Assembly: GCA_964633955.1 (NCBI GenBank)
Contig: CAZWIA010000006.1
Location: 1-40,033 of the forward strand
Direction of reading: 5' to 3'
From: JAQBQQ01 sp964633955
GTDB taxonomy: Bacteria; Patescibacteriota; Gracilibacteria; Peribacterales; Peribacteraceae
Length of the DNA: 40,033 bases
Part shown: positions 8,724-16,648 of the stretch, piece after piece
Layout of the letters: each line of letters begins with the position of its first letter
Position numbering within the stretch: position 1 is the stretch's first letter
Notes under the pieces: model-generated
The model's database searches: none
Seen by the model: only the letters and a program-made list of their open reading frames with translations
Told to the model about the DNA's origin: nothing
Translations under genes and position numbers: made by a program

Positions 8724-9093
8724 ATGACACTTGCGGGCAGGCCCTTCGACAAACTCAGGATGCCCTCCGTCACCTTCGAACGTGTCCGCGGGCAAGGATG
8801 CCCGCTTTCGCTTGTGTCGGCGTTCATGGCACCAGATCCGTTCATGGACGCTTAACGGCCGCACGCTCAACAGACCCAGCCTTCGTCAGGCTGACGCTGA
8901 CTACGGCGGACAAGCATCGCTTGCGCCCATAATCGGCTTTCGAGATATCCGGAAACCGCCGCCAAATTTTTGGCCCGCAGCCAGAAAGTCGTATTGACGC
9001 CCCTGTGCCCCATTCTCTAGACTGTACCGGCTTAAACGGGCAGCTCTTCACCTGTACCTCCGTTCTTCCCCATCCACCCTTCCCTCCCTCCCC
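8724..9093. repeat. Repeat-rich intergenic region and tuf leader
   Basis: No gene is visible. The region holds a CCTTCGACAAACTCAGG repeat (8748-8764), a hairpin CGGGCAAGGATGCCCG (8791-8806), a hairpin CAGCCTTCGTCAGGCTG (8878-8894), the tuf promoter (8994-9023) and a roughly 60-nt pyrimidine-rich leader without Shine-Dalgarno just before tuf. Confidence 0.55.
8994..9023 (+). promoter_or_regulatory. tuf promoter
   Basis: TTGACG (8994-8999), 18-nt spacer, TAGACT (9018-9023). A start near 9030 gives tuf a leader of about 64 nt made mostly of C and T, with no AGGAGG-like site. Confidence 0.65.
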
Positions 9094-10272
<1,179 letters not shown>

Positions 10273-10286
10273 CCTTGCGCGGGCTC

Positions 10287-10317
10287 CCAAGGGGCGGTAG
10301 ATTCCGCCGCCCCTTGG
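10287..10317. terminator. Strong hairpin between tuf and rpsJ
   Basis: CCAAGGGGCGG pairs perfectly with CCGCCCCTTGG over 11 bp with a 9-nt loop, 14 bases after the tuf stop. There is no U-run after it (TCCCTCTCTCC follows), so it may be an attenuator or a processing or stability hairpin rather than a full terminator. Confidence 0.6.
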
Positions 10318-10350
10318 TCCCTCTCTCCCCTTGCTCCTTCCCCCCGTCCC

Positions 10351-10752
10351 ATGACTCCCACAAAGAAGAACACGGAGAAGACCCCTAAGGCCCAGAAGAA
10401 GGCCGAGCCTGAAGCGCAGGCCAAAAAGGACGCCGGGAAGAAGCCGCTCTCCGTCATCCGGATCAAGCTATCCGCTTTTGACCATACCGTGCTGGACGAG
10501 GCCGCCCAGAAGATCCTGGATACCGCCGAACGCAGCGGGGCCGTGGTGCACGGACCCATCCCGCTCCCCACGCACATCCGCAAGTTCACCGTGAACCGCG
10601 CCACCTTCAAGTTCAAGGACGCGCGCGACCAGTTTGAGATGCGGATCCACCGCCGCCTGATCGACCTGTCCGATACCACCTTCAAGACCGTGGAGAGCCT
10701 GCAGGGCTTAAGCCTGCCCAGCGGGGTGGATATCAAGATTGATATGGGGTAA
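10351..10752 (+). CDS. rpsJ: Small ribosomal subunit protein uS10
   Basis: uS10 is a 30S head protein and also the partner of NusB in antitermination. The core from about residue 34 (VIRIKLSAFDHTVLDEAA) through GPIPLPTHIRKFTVNR and a HRRLIDL segment to GVDIKIDM is classical. Residues 1-33 are an extra Lys/Ala/Pro-rich basic tail, making 133 residues instead of the usual 100-105. The leader is pyrimidine-rich without Shine-Dalgarno. rplC, which usually follows in the S10 operon, is absent; a toxin-antitoxin pair follows instead. Confidence 0.97.
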   Translation: MTPTKKNTEKTPKAQKKAEPEAQAKKDAGKKPLSVIRIKLSAFDHTVLDEAAQKILDTAERSGAVVHGPIPLPTHIRKFTVNRATFKFKDARDQFEMRIHRRLIDLSDTTFKTVESLQGLSLPSGVDIKIDMG

Positions 10753-10761
10753 TCTGGCTCA

Positions 10762-11052
10762 GTGACCAAGTTAGAACTGCTCCGCCAGCGCAAGCAGGAT
10801 ATTCTGGCGCTCGCCCGCCAGCACGGCGCCGCCGATCTTCGCGTGTTCGGATCAGTCGCCCGGGGAGCGGAGCGACCGGAGAGCGATATTGATTTTCTGG
10901 TCCACCTGCAACCAGGTACCACCTATTTTACCTATCTTCGTCTGGTCCGATCGCTTGAAAACCTACTGCAGAATCGCGTTGACGTAGTGCTGGACACCGC
11001 GATCAAGCCGGTACTCAGGGACCGCATCGTCCGCTCCGCCGTGCCGCTATGA
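10762..11052 (+). CDS. mntA: MntA-type nucleotidyltransferase antitoxin
   Basis: A 96-residue minimal nucleotidyltransferase. The signature GSVARGAERPESDIDFLV (about residues 31-48) holds the GS motif and the catalytic DxD pair; a third Asp is in NRVDVVLD. In known MntA/HepT systems this enzyme adds AMP to the HEPN toxin and so silences it. It starts with GTG 9 bases after rpsJ and overlaps the next gene by ATGA (4 bases), the usual translational coupling of this pair. Confidence 0.9.
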   Translation: MTKLELLRQRKQDILALARQHGAADLRVFGSVARGAERPESDIDFLVHLQPGTTYFTYLRLVRSLENLLQNRVDVVLDTAIKPVLRDRIVRSAVPL

Positions 11053-11378
11053 AAGATGACGGCGTGTACCTGGCGGACATCCAGGAAGCCATCATGCGCA
11101 TCATGCGCTACGCAGAAGCGGGTAGAGAACGCTTCCTCTCCGATGAACTACTGCAGGATGCCATCCTCCGGAATTTTCAGGTTCTGGGAGAGGCCGCTAG
11201 ACGCGTATCGGAGGAGTTCAGAGCGTCGCATCCGGAGCTTCCATGGCAAGACATGATCGGCATGAGAAATGTGATCATCCATGACTACGCAGAACTGGAT
11301 CTTGCTACACTCTGGGAAACCATTGTGCAAGATTTGCCACCGGTGCAACAGGTGGTACAGAAGCTGGCCGCCGCCTGA
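11049..11378 (+). CDS. hepT: HepT-type HEPN toxin
   Basis: A 109-residue all-helical HEPN protein. The active-site motif Rx4HxY is present as RNVIIHDY (about residues 75-82); its Tyr is the residue AMPylated by MntA in characterised systems. HepT proteins are RNases. The gene overlaps mntA by 4 bases. Placement directly after rpsJ, where ribosomal protein genes would be expected, suggests a later insertion into this locus. Confidence 0.9.
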   Translation: MKDDGVYLADIQEAIMRIMRYAEAGRERFLSDELLQDAILRNFQVLGEAARRVSEEFRASHPELPWQDMIGMRNVIIHDYAELDLATLWETIVQDLPPVQQVVQKLAAA

Positions 11379-11685
11379 TCGAGCTTATTGAGACCGCAGT
11401 GCGCCAACCTGGCGGCCAGTAAACTCCATTCCCCCAATTTGACTACCGTGGAAAGTTGGTAACCAGGGCTACCGATACGTTCGCAGTTCAGACGCAGCGT
11501 GCATAATATCTGAACATGCCCTCCAAATTCTCTAGGTACTGGAATTCAGAGACTATGCGCGTTTTATTCGAAGTACTCGGTGCAATTACGTACCTGATAC
11601 TCCAAAAGTTGCTGTAGTGCTGTCGCAAAAAAAGAAGTCATAACTCGGCTACTCTCCGCTTGCCGCTCACCGCTCCCCGCTCGTC
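11379..11685. other. Convergent intergenic region hepT / rnc
   Basis: No gene, tRNA or strong hairpin found. The right end (11643-11690) carries one unpaired run of tandem heptamers (GCTTGCC, GCTCACC, GCTCCCC, GCTCGTC), like one arm of the inverted elements elsewhere. A short A-run lies at 11624-11631. Confidence 0.45.
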
Positions 11686-12381
11686 TCACATCCACCCTTT
11701 GGCCTTCAGCCCCGCCTTGGCGGCGGCGGTCTCCGCCTTCTGCTTGCTGTTGCCGGCCCCTTCCGCCACGCGCTCCTCCCCCACGTACACAGCGCACAGG
11801 AACACTTTGTCATGGTCCGGACCGGACTCGCTGACCACCTCATAGTGCGGAGTGATGCCCAGCTTCTCCTGCGCGTGCTCCTGGAACACGCTCTTCTCAT
11901 CCCGGTGCTTGCCCTTGGCCAGGAGGGACTGAAGACGGCTGAAGATGAACCGCTCGGCAAAGGCACGCGCCTTCTCAAACCCCTGGTCCAGGTAGATGGC
12001 GCCAATGAGCGCCTCCATGGCGTTGGCCAGGGTGGAGGTTTTCCTGCGGCCGTCAGATGCTTCCTCCCCGCGGCTCATGTAGAGGTAGTCCCCCAGCTTG
12101 ATCCCGTGCGCAATCTCCGCCAGGTGCTCCCCCTGGACCAGAGCCGATCGCCAGTTGGTGAGCTCGCCCTCACTCTTGCCGGAGAGATGGTAGAGGTAGT
12201 CCGTGGCCGCCAGTTCCAAGACGGCGTCTCCCAAAAACTCCAGCCGCTCGTTGTGACCATAACGGCCTTTCTCCTTCACGGCCGACCGGTGCACGAGCGC
12301 CTGGACTAAGAGGTCCTTGTTGCGGAAGGTGATGCCAATCTCCTTCTCCAGATGGGCGATGGGGGCCGGTTGCGTGGACAT
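11686..12381 (-). CDS. rnc: Ribonuclease III
   Basis: RNase III cleaves double-stranded RNA, including rRNA precursors. The signature NERLEFLGDAVLEL (about residues 45-58) carries the metal-binding Glu/Asp residues, and a second acidic cluster is in NAMEALIGAIYLDQG. The C-terminal double-stranded-RNA-binding domain runs from SVFQEHAQEKLG to the end. Length 231 is normal. A TACACT box lies 11 bases before the ATG, giving a leader of about 5 nt with no Shine-Dalgarno. It is the last gene of the minus block rpmF-like, nusB, rnc. Confidence 0.96.
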   Translation of the reverse strand: MSTQPAPIAHLEKEIGITFRNKDLLVQALVHRSAVKEKGRYGHNERLEFLGDAVLELAATDYLYHLSGKSEGELTNWRSALVQGEHLAEIAHGIKLGDYLYMSRGEEASDGRRKTSTLANAMEALIGAIYLDQGFEKARAFAERFIFSRLQSLLAKGKHRDEKSVFQEHAQEKLGITPHYEVVSESGPDHDKVFLCAVYVGEERVAEGAGNSKQKAETAAAKAGLKAKGWM

Positions 12382-12432
12382 AGGTCGCGCTAAGTGTACG
12401 GGAGCGAGCGGGAGAGAGGGAAGAGCCGGACA

Positions 12433-12507
12433 GAATTAGGAATTAGGAATCACGAAGTATGGCTTACCCTCATGCATGATTCATAATTCCCGATTCATGA
12501 TTCCTCC
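12433..12507. repeat. Inverted heptamer element (GAATTAG / CATGATT words)
   Basis: The left arm (12433-12457) has tandem heptamers GAATTAG, GAATTAG, GAATCAC. The right arm (12471-12507) has ATGATTC, ATAATTC, CCGATTC, ATGATTC. It lies between rnc and nusB and overlaps the 3' end of nusB. Confidence 0.75.
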
Positions 12508-13001
12508 TCGGTCCTCTCCGCTCCCGCCTCCTTGTGCGCCACAGCGTTCAGAACGCCGTTCACAAACTTGGCGCTCTCATCCGTGCCGTACTCCTTGGCA
12601 ATCTCGATCGCCTCATTCATCACCACGGCCGGAGGGGCGTCCTTGGCAAACAGCAGCTCATAGCCGCCAATGAGCAGGAGCGACCGGGAGATGGGATCCA
12701 TGCGGTCCATGGGCCACTGCGGCGCGTGGCGCTGGATGGCGTCCTTCACAGCCGCTTCGTGCTCCAGCACACCCTTGAGGAGGCTTTGGGAGAACTCGTC
12801 GTCCATCTGGTAGTTGCCGTCCTTGCTGATCTTCACCTCCGGGAAGTTCTCCGCCATGTACTCCTCATACTCCTGGTAGATGTCCGCCATGCGGCGACCG
12901 TTCATGGCCAGGGCGTCTTCCCCGTCCATGTCCGGGTGCTTCTCCCGCTCAAAGAGCACCAGCATGACGGCAATCCGGGACAGGTGGCGGCGGCGGGCCA
13001 T
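12495..13001 (-). CDS. nusB: Transcription antitermination factor NusB
   Basis: NusB binds boxA RNA together with uS10 to prevent premature termination of rRNA transcripts. The N-terminus MARRRHLSRIAVMLVLFERE and the C-terminal PPAVVMNEAIEIAKEYG plus SAKFVNGVLNAVAH are diagnostic. Length 168 is slightly longer than usual, with a Glu-rich tail. A TACATT box (13010-13015 on the minus strand) ends 8 nt before the ATG, implying a leader of about 2 nt. This box is part of the heptamer repeat upstream. Confidence 0.95.
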   Translation of the reverse strand: MARRRHLSRIAVMLVLFEREKHPDMDGEDALAMNGRRMADIYQEYEEYMAENFPEVKISKDGNYQMDDEFSQSLLKGVLEHEAAVKDAIQRHAPQWPMDRMDPISRSLLLIGGYELLFAKDAPPAVVMNEAIEIAKEYGTDESAKFVNGVLNAVAHKEAGAERTEEES

Positions 13002-13009
13002 GGGCGTGG

Positions 13010-13100
13010 AATGTAAAATGAGTAATTGACAATGTACAATGCGTCTTTCTACACGCTAAACATGGCAAACTGTACATTGCACATTGTACATTTTCAATGC
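13010..13100. repeat. Inverted heptamer element (GTACAAT / GTACATT words)
   Basis: The left arm (13010-13043) contains AATTGAC, AATGTAC, AATGCGT. The right arm (13069-13100) contains GTACATT, GCACATT, GTACATT, TTCAATG. Its left end supplies the -10 box of nusB on the minus strand. Confidence 0.8.
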
Positions 13101-13107
13101 ATTGCGG

Positions 13108-13293
13108 CTACGCCGCGATGCGCGTGATCTTCTCCAGCGCTTTGTCCGCCTTGTTCTTGGTCTCGGCCGGGGCGCCATAGGGGGAATTCTGGCGGTTACG
13201 GAGCCTTCGGATCTCCTTATTGAGGAATTCCGAGTGCTGCGTGCGGCCGGCGTGCTTGGGCCGGCGCTTCTTGGGGGTGGGGCGCTTTGCCAT
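13108..13293 (-). CDS. Probable ribosomal protein bL32 (divergent)
   Basis: A 61-residue very basic protein. The start MAKRPTPKKRRPKHAGRTQH resembles the bL32 N-terminus (A-V-P-K-R/K-x-T/R-S-K-x-R...R-x-H), and the place just upstream of nusB and rnc on the same strand is where rpmF sits in several related genomes. The rest (NKEIRRLRNRQNSP and a helical tail) is not typical of bL32, and no zinc-binding cysteines are present. A TACCTT box with an 8-nt gap precedes the ATG. An unrelated small RNA-binding protein remains possible, so no symbol is given. Confidence 0.6.
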   Translation of the reverse strand: MAKRPTPKKRRPKHAGRTQHSEFLNKEIRRLRNRQNSPYGAPAETKNKADKALEKITRIAA

Positions 13294-13420
13294 GGAAAGC
13301 TAAGGTAAAGACGAATTCATTGGAAGTAAAGCTATTCTGAGGAGGAGAAAAGGGGCAAGGGACAGGTTAGGAAGGGCAGTGCGCGAAGATCCTTTCCCTC
13401 CTTGAATTTTCCCCTTCTCC

Positions 13421-14110
13421 CTATCGCCGATCGCCGGAAAGGGCCACCATGAACCGCAGGACGTACAAAAACAGGTTGAAGATGTCCAAATAGAGACTGA
13501 GAGCCAGCAGGAAGGGGCTTACGCCATACCGGGCCTGCTGCTGGATGCGCTGCAGGTCATAGGCCGTGAAGGCGGCAAAGAGCAGGACCCCGGCCCCGGA
13601 GAGCAGGAGCTCCATCCGCGCGGTCCGGAGGGCCGGGATAAAGAGCTGGAAGAGACTCAGGACGATCAGGCCGATCAGCCCCAGGACCAAGGCCTTGCCG
13701 ATCGGCGCCAGGTTCCAGCCGGTCATGCGGGCCACTACGGCCGCCCCCAGCCCCATGCTGGCGGTGGCCCCCAGGGCGTTCAGGAGGATGGGCAGGCCAT
13801 TCACGTACTGATTGATCACGGAGAGCAGGTACGGCGCGATGGTGAAGCCGGAGAGGAGCGGAAAGAGGGCAAAGAGCACCCGGTTCCAGGGCGTCACCCG
13901 GGACCACCAGCCGGAGGTGAAGATGAGCGCCAGTTCCGCAATGGAGAAGAGCAGGAAGAGGCCCGGAGCCAAAACAGGCATGTACAGGGCGCCCAGGTAG
14001 ACACCGGCTACGGTCAGGCCGATCGCGAACGCGAACAGGGCGTAGGTCTGGGATTCCACGGACGCATCAATGGTCAGGGGCTGGCTGGTGACGGTGGTGG
14101 TGGTCTGCAT
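13421..14110 (-). CDS. Bax inhibitor-1 (BI-1/YccA) family membrane protein
   Basis: A 229-residue protein with about seven membrane helices and an N-terminal Thr/Ser-rich cytoplasmic tail. The C-terminal motif AFTAYDLQRIQQQ followed by LALSLYLDIFNLFLYVLR is characteristic of the BI-1/YccA (TMBIM) family, whose members act as pH-sensitive calcium leak channels or protease regulators; the role here is not shown. TAGACT at 14117-14122 lies exactly 6 nt before the ATG on the minus strand, predicting a leaderless mRNA. It is divergent from the pilin-like operon. Confidence 0.9.
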   Translation of the reverse strand: MQTTTTVTSQPLTIDASVESQTYALFAFAIGLTVAGVYLGALYMPVLAPGLFLLFSIAELALIFTSGWWSRVTPWNRVLFALFPLLSGFTIAPYLLSVINQYVNGLPILLNALGATASMGLGAAVVARMTGWNLAPIGKALVLGLIGLIVLSLFQLFIPALRTARMELLLSGAGVLLFAAFTAYDLQRIQQQARYGVSPFLLALSLYLDIFNLFLYVLRFMVALSGDRR

Positions 14111-14116
14111 GCACCC

Positions 14117-14122
14117 AGTCTA
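14117..14122 (-). promoter_or_regulatory. -10 box for leaderless BI-1 gene
   Basis: TAGACT on the minus strand, six bases from the ATG at 14110. Confidence 0.6.
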
Positions 14123-14257
14123 GAACGGATCGGACGCCAGACAAGCGTTCCTTGGCGATTTTTCAGGCCAAACGCCGTCCAATACACCTGAATCGACCAT
14201 GAAAGAACACAAATATTGATCGGTTATTCCCCTCCCCTGGCCCGATCGGGCTCAACC

Positions 14258-14286
14258 TTCAAAAAACGGCTGAAATATGCTACAAT
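14258..14286 (+). promoter_or_regulatory. Promoter of pilin-like pair
   Basis: TTCAAA (14258-14263), 17-nt spacer, TACAAT (14281-14286) with an upstream TGC (extended -10). The start near 14293 leaves only about 4 nt before the ATG at 14297. Confidence 0.7.
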
Positions 14287-14296
14287 ACTGAGATTC

Positions 14297-15145
14297 ATGC
14301 GCCGTCTCGCCCAGATCCTCCTCGGCCCGCTCCTCTGGGTACTCCTGCCCGCCGTGGCGCAGGCCAATACCGTGACCATCCCGGGGGCGGTCTGCGCCCT
14401 CTTCCCGGCGGGGTGCCAGGGCGGCGGCGCGCTCCGCCTGGATGCCATCATCACCCAGAATGGCCTCTTCTCCCTGCAGATAGGCTTTGTGGCCCTCATG
14501 GTGGGCATGCTCTTCTACTACGCCGTCACGCTCATCACCTCCAGCATCAACGGGGATGAATCCGCCCTGCGGGACTCCAAGTCCGCCTTTGCCTACGCCA
14601 TTGCCGGCGCGGCGGTGGCCAGCTTCTCCGTCGTGATCGTAGCCGCGTTCCAGGTGGGAAACGCCGCCAGCCCTCTTCCCAACTACTCCGTCCTCCAGGG
14701 GATCTTTGGCAGCATCTACCTGTTCTTCAAGGTGGCCCTGGGCGTGGCGCTTACCGCGAACATCGTGCTGCAGGCGTTCCGCCTCATCACTTCCCAAGGC
14801 AGCGACGAACTCATCACGCGCGCCCGGAAGCGTCTCATTGCCGGCTTCCTGGGCGTTGGCGTGGTGCTCTTGGCCAACGCGTTCATTGTCTCCGTGGATC
14901 CGTCCGAGCAGGGCGTGACCCCGGCCTCCGCCATCCGGGAGATCGCGGGCGTGGTGAACTTCCTCCTCACGCTCACGGGAGCTATCACCCTTGGCGCGCT
15001 GATCATCGCCGGGCTGCTCCTCATGATCTCCGTGGAGGAGAGCCTGAAGGACAAGGCCAAGCAGATCATCCGCACCAGCCTCACCACGCTGCTCCTGATC
15101 CTCACCTCGTTCGTCATTGTGAATTTGTTCATCGCCTTCCAGTGA
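14297..15145 (+). CDS. Multi-pass TrbC/VirB2 pilin-like membrane protein (first of pair)
   Basis: A 282-residue protein. A signal peptide (MRRLAQILLGPLLWVLLPAVAQA) precedes a short Cys-containing segment (AVCALFPAGCQGG). About six helices follow, arranged as repeated modules: a helix, a polar loop such as NGDESALRDSKSAFAYA or SVEESLKDKAKQIIRTS, then another helix. That helix, acidic loop, Lys/Ala-rich, helix pattern is like TrbC/VirB2-type pilins, here fused in tandem. The ATG at 14297 is chosen because the promoter -10 ends at 14286 and a proper signal peptide starts there; an upstream ATG at 14216 lies before the promoter. It overlaps the next gene by 4 bases. A part in a secretion or pilus-like machine is inferred. 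Confidence 0.75.
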   Translation: MRRLAQILLGPLLWVLLPAVAQANTVTIPGAVCALFPAGCQGGGALRLDAIITQNGLFSLQIGFVALMVGMLFYYAVTLITSSINGDESALRDSKSAFAYAIAGAAVASFSVVIVAAFQVGNAASPLPNYSVLQGIFGSIYLFFKVALGVALTANIVLQAFRLITSQGSDELITRARKRLIAGFLGVGVVLLANAFIVSVDPSEQGVTPASAIREIAGVVNFLLTLTGAITLGALIIAGLLLMISVEESLKDKAKQIIRTSLTTLLLILTSFVIVNLFIAFQ

Positions 15146-16035
15146 TCCGCGTCCCCCGCCTCCGCCGGCTCTTCTCCGCCGCTGCCGCGATCGGCACGCT
15201 GCTCACACCCATATCCGCGCTGGCGTTCAATCCGATCGGCTTCATCAACGGACAGTTCGGGGCGCTTCTGCGCGGCTGTGAAGGCAGCTGCAACCCCATC
15301 AACGTGGCGTACGATGTGGTGATCGCCCTCCGGCCGTTCGCCACGCTCCTGGCGGGCCTGGTCATCATCATCCAGGGCATGCGGATGGTCATCTCCCAGG
15401 AGGACGAGTACACGGACAAAGTGAAGACCACCATCACCGCTTGCCTGGCGGGCATTGTGGCCATGTACCTGATCGGCCCCTTTGTGGACACGTTCTACGG
15501 CGTGGGTGGCAGCGTATGGAACAACGGGCAGATGGAGGCCGGCACCATGGTGCTGGCCCGGGAGGTCACGGGAATCATCAACTGGGTCCTGGCCATTGTG
15601 GCAGTAGTGGCCATCGCCATGATCGTGGTCACGGGCATCCGGGCCATCGCCAGCTCGTACTCTGAAGACGGGCTCAGCCAGATGCGCAAGGCCATCATGG
15701 CCATCGGATCCGGGATCATCCTGCTCATCGTCCGGCAGGGGCTCACCTACGCGCTGGGCCTGCGGCCGCCGGAGGAGGGCCCCTCCCCCCGGCAGCCAGT
15801 GCCGGAGGCCATTCAGTTCATTGATGTCTTCTTCAGCATCCTGCGCTATCTCCTGAGCTTCCTGGGGTTCATCGCGCTCCTCGTGGTGCTGTACGCGGGC
15901 TTCCAGCTGATCCTGAACCTGGGCAGTGAGGACAGCGCCAAGAACGCCAAGGGCCTCCTCATCCGCGCGCTCCTGGGATTCTTTGTGATCATCATCAGCC
16001 TGTCGCTGGTGACGTTCGTGGTTCAGCTGGCGTGA
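15142..16035 (+). CDS. Multi-pass TrbC/VirB2 pilin-like membrane protein (second of pair)
   Basis: A 297-residue homologue-like partner of the preceding gene, starting with GTG inside its stop (GTGA overlap), so the two are co-translated. It has a signal peptide ending near SALA, a Cys pair (LLRGCEGSCNP), and modules of the same design: QEDEYTDKVKTTITACLAG, SEDGLSQMRKAIMAIGSG and LGSEDSAKNAKGLLIRALLG, each between membrane helices. A Pro/Glu-rich linker (RPPEEGPSPRQP) lies near residue 210. Tandem, fused pilin-like subunits suggest an envelope complex; no ATPase or other secretion gene is nearby. Confidence 0.75.
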   Translation: MIRVPRLRRLFSAAAAIGTLLTPISALAFNPIGFINGQFGALLRGCEGSCNPINVAYDVVIALRPFATLLAGLVIIIQGMRMVISQEDEYTDKVKTTITACLAGIVAMYLIGPFVDTFYGVGGSVWNNGQMEAGTMVLAREVTGIINWVLAIVAVVAIAMIVVTGIRAIASSYSEDGLSQMRKAIMAIGSGIILLIVRQGLTYALGLRPPEEGPSPRQPVPEAIQFIDVFFSILRYLLSFLGFIALLVVLYAGFQLILNLGSEDSAKNAKGLLIRALLGFFVIIISLSLVTFVVQLA

Positions 16036-16109
16036 AGAAGCTTAGGCTAAGAATGCGGAGGAATATCGTGCATGCGCGCTTGAGTACGTTGATCATGCAC
16101 AGAAAGAAA

Positions 16110-16132
16110 CCCGCACTCATCATGAGTGCGGG
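16110..16132 (-). terminator. Rho-independent terminator of zinc-ribbon gene
   Basis: CCCGCACTCA / TGAGTGCGGG stem (10 bp, 3-nt loop); on the minus strand it is followed by TTTCTTTCTG. It overlaps the last codons of the gene. Confidence 0.8.
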
Positions 16133-16506
16133 TGAGCGGACTTCCTCTTGGCCCGCCGGGCGGATTGGTAGCAGGCGTGGCAGACCGGGCCTTGGTCGGT
16201 CCGAACCTGCACCGGTTTCACCTTCCCGCAGCGGACGCNNNNNNNNNNNNNNNNNNNNNNNNNNNNNNNNNNNNNNNNNNNNNNNNNNNNNNNNNNNNNN
16301 NNNNNNNNNNNNNNNNNNNNNNNNNNNNNNNNNNNNNNTTGGTCGGTCCGAACGGCGATTGACTTCTCCTTCCCGCAGCGGACGCAGGGTTCGTGACGGG
16401 CGGGATCAGCCTGGTAGCAGGCCGGACACCGCAGCTCATGAGTCTTCCGATCCCGATGCAGACGTGGCTTCTCTTGGCCGCAGAAATCACAGATACCAGA
16501 TGCCAT
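16120..16506 (-). CDS. Tandem zinc-ribbon repeat protein, interrupted by assembly gap
   Basis: A small protein made of repeated CxxC...CxxC units: CDFCGQEKP...LRCPACYQ, CVRCGKEKSIAVRTDQ..., VRCGKVKPVQVRTDQGPVCHACYQ. The N gap (16239-16338) falls inside the repeat; DNA on both sides is nearly identical (TTGGTCGGTCCGAAC...CCTTCCCGCAGCGGACGC). The number of units is therefore unknown and the displayed length is nominal. Each unit has two Cys pairs about 17-20 residues apart, enough for one zinc. The C-terminus is basic (RRAKRKSAH). A canonical AAGGAG lies 8 nt before the ATG, one of few clear Shine-Dalgarno sites here. Nucleic-acid binding is plausible but unproven. Confidence 0.75.
   Translation of the reverse strand: MASGICDFCGQEKPRLHRDRKTHELRCPACYQADPARHEPCVRCGKEKSIAVRTDQXXXXXXXXXXXXXXXXXXXXXXXXXXXXXXXXXXVRCGKVKPVQVRTDQGPVCHACYQSARRAKRKSAHPHS
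16239..16338. other. Assembly gap (100 N)
   Basis: Exactly 100 N, a nominal scaffold gap, flanked by near-identical repeats of the zinc-ribbon unit that probably broke the assembly. Confidence 0.99.
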
Positions 16507-16648
16507 GCCTTGGCTCCTTTCTGCTGTGAATGAACGGATGTCGTCCGACTATGTACAAATCTATCACTTTATTTTATTGAATCAATGTATTTCCCATGGA
16601 GAATACGTCTCGCACAGGACGTGAATCGTCGGATCTTCGCTGGATTCC

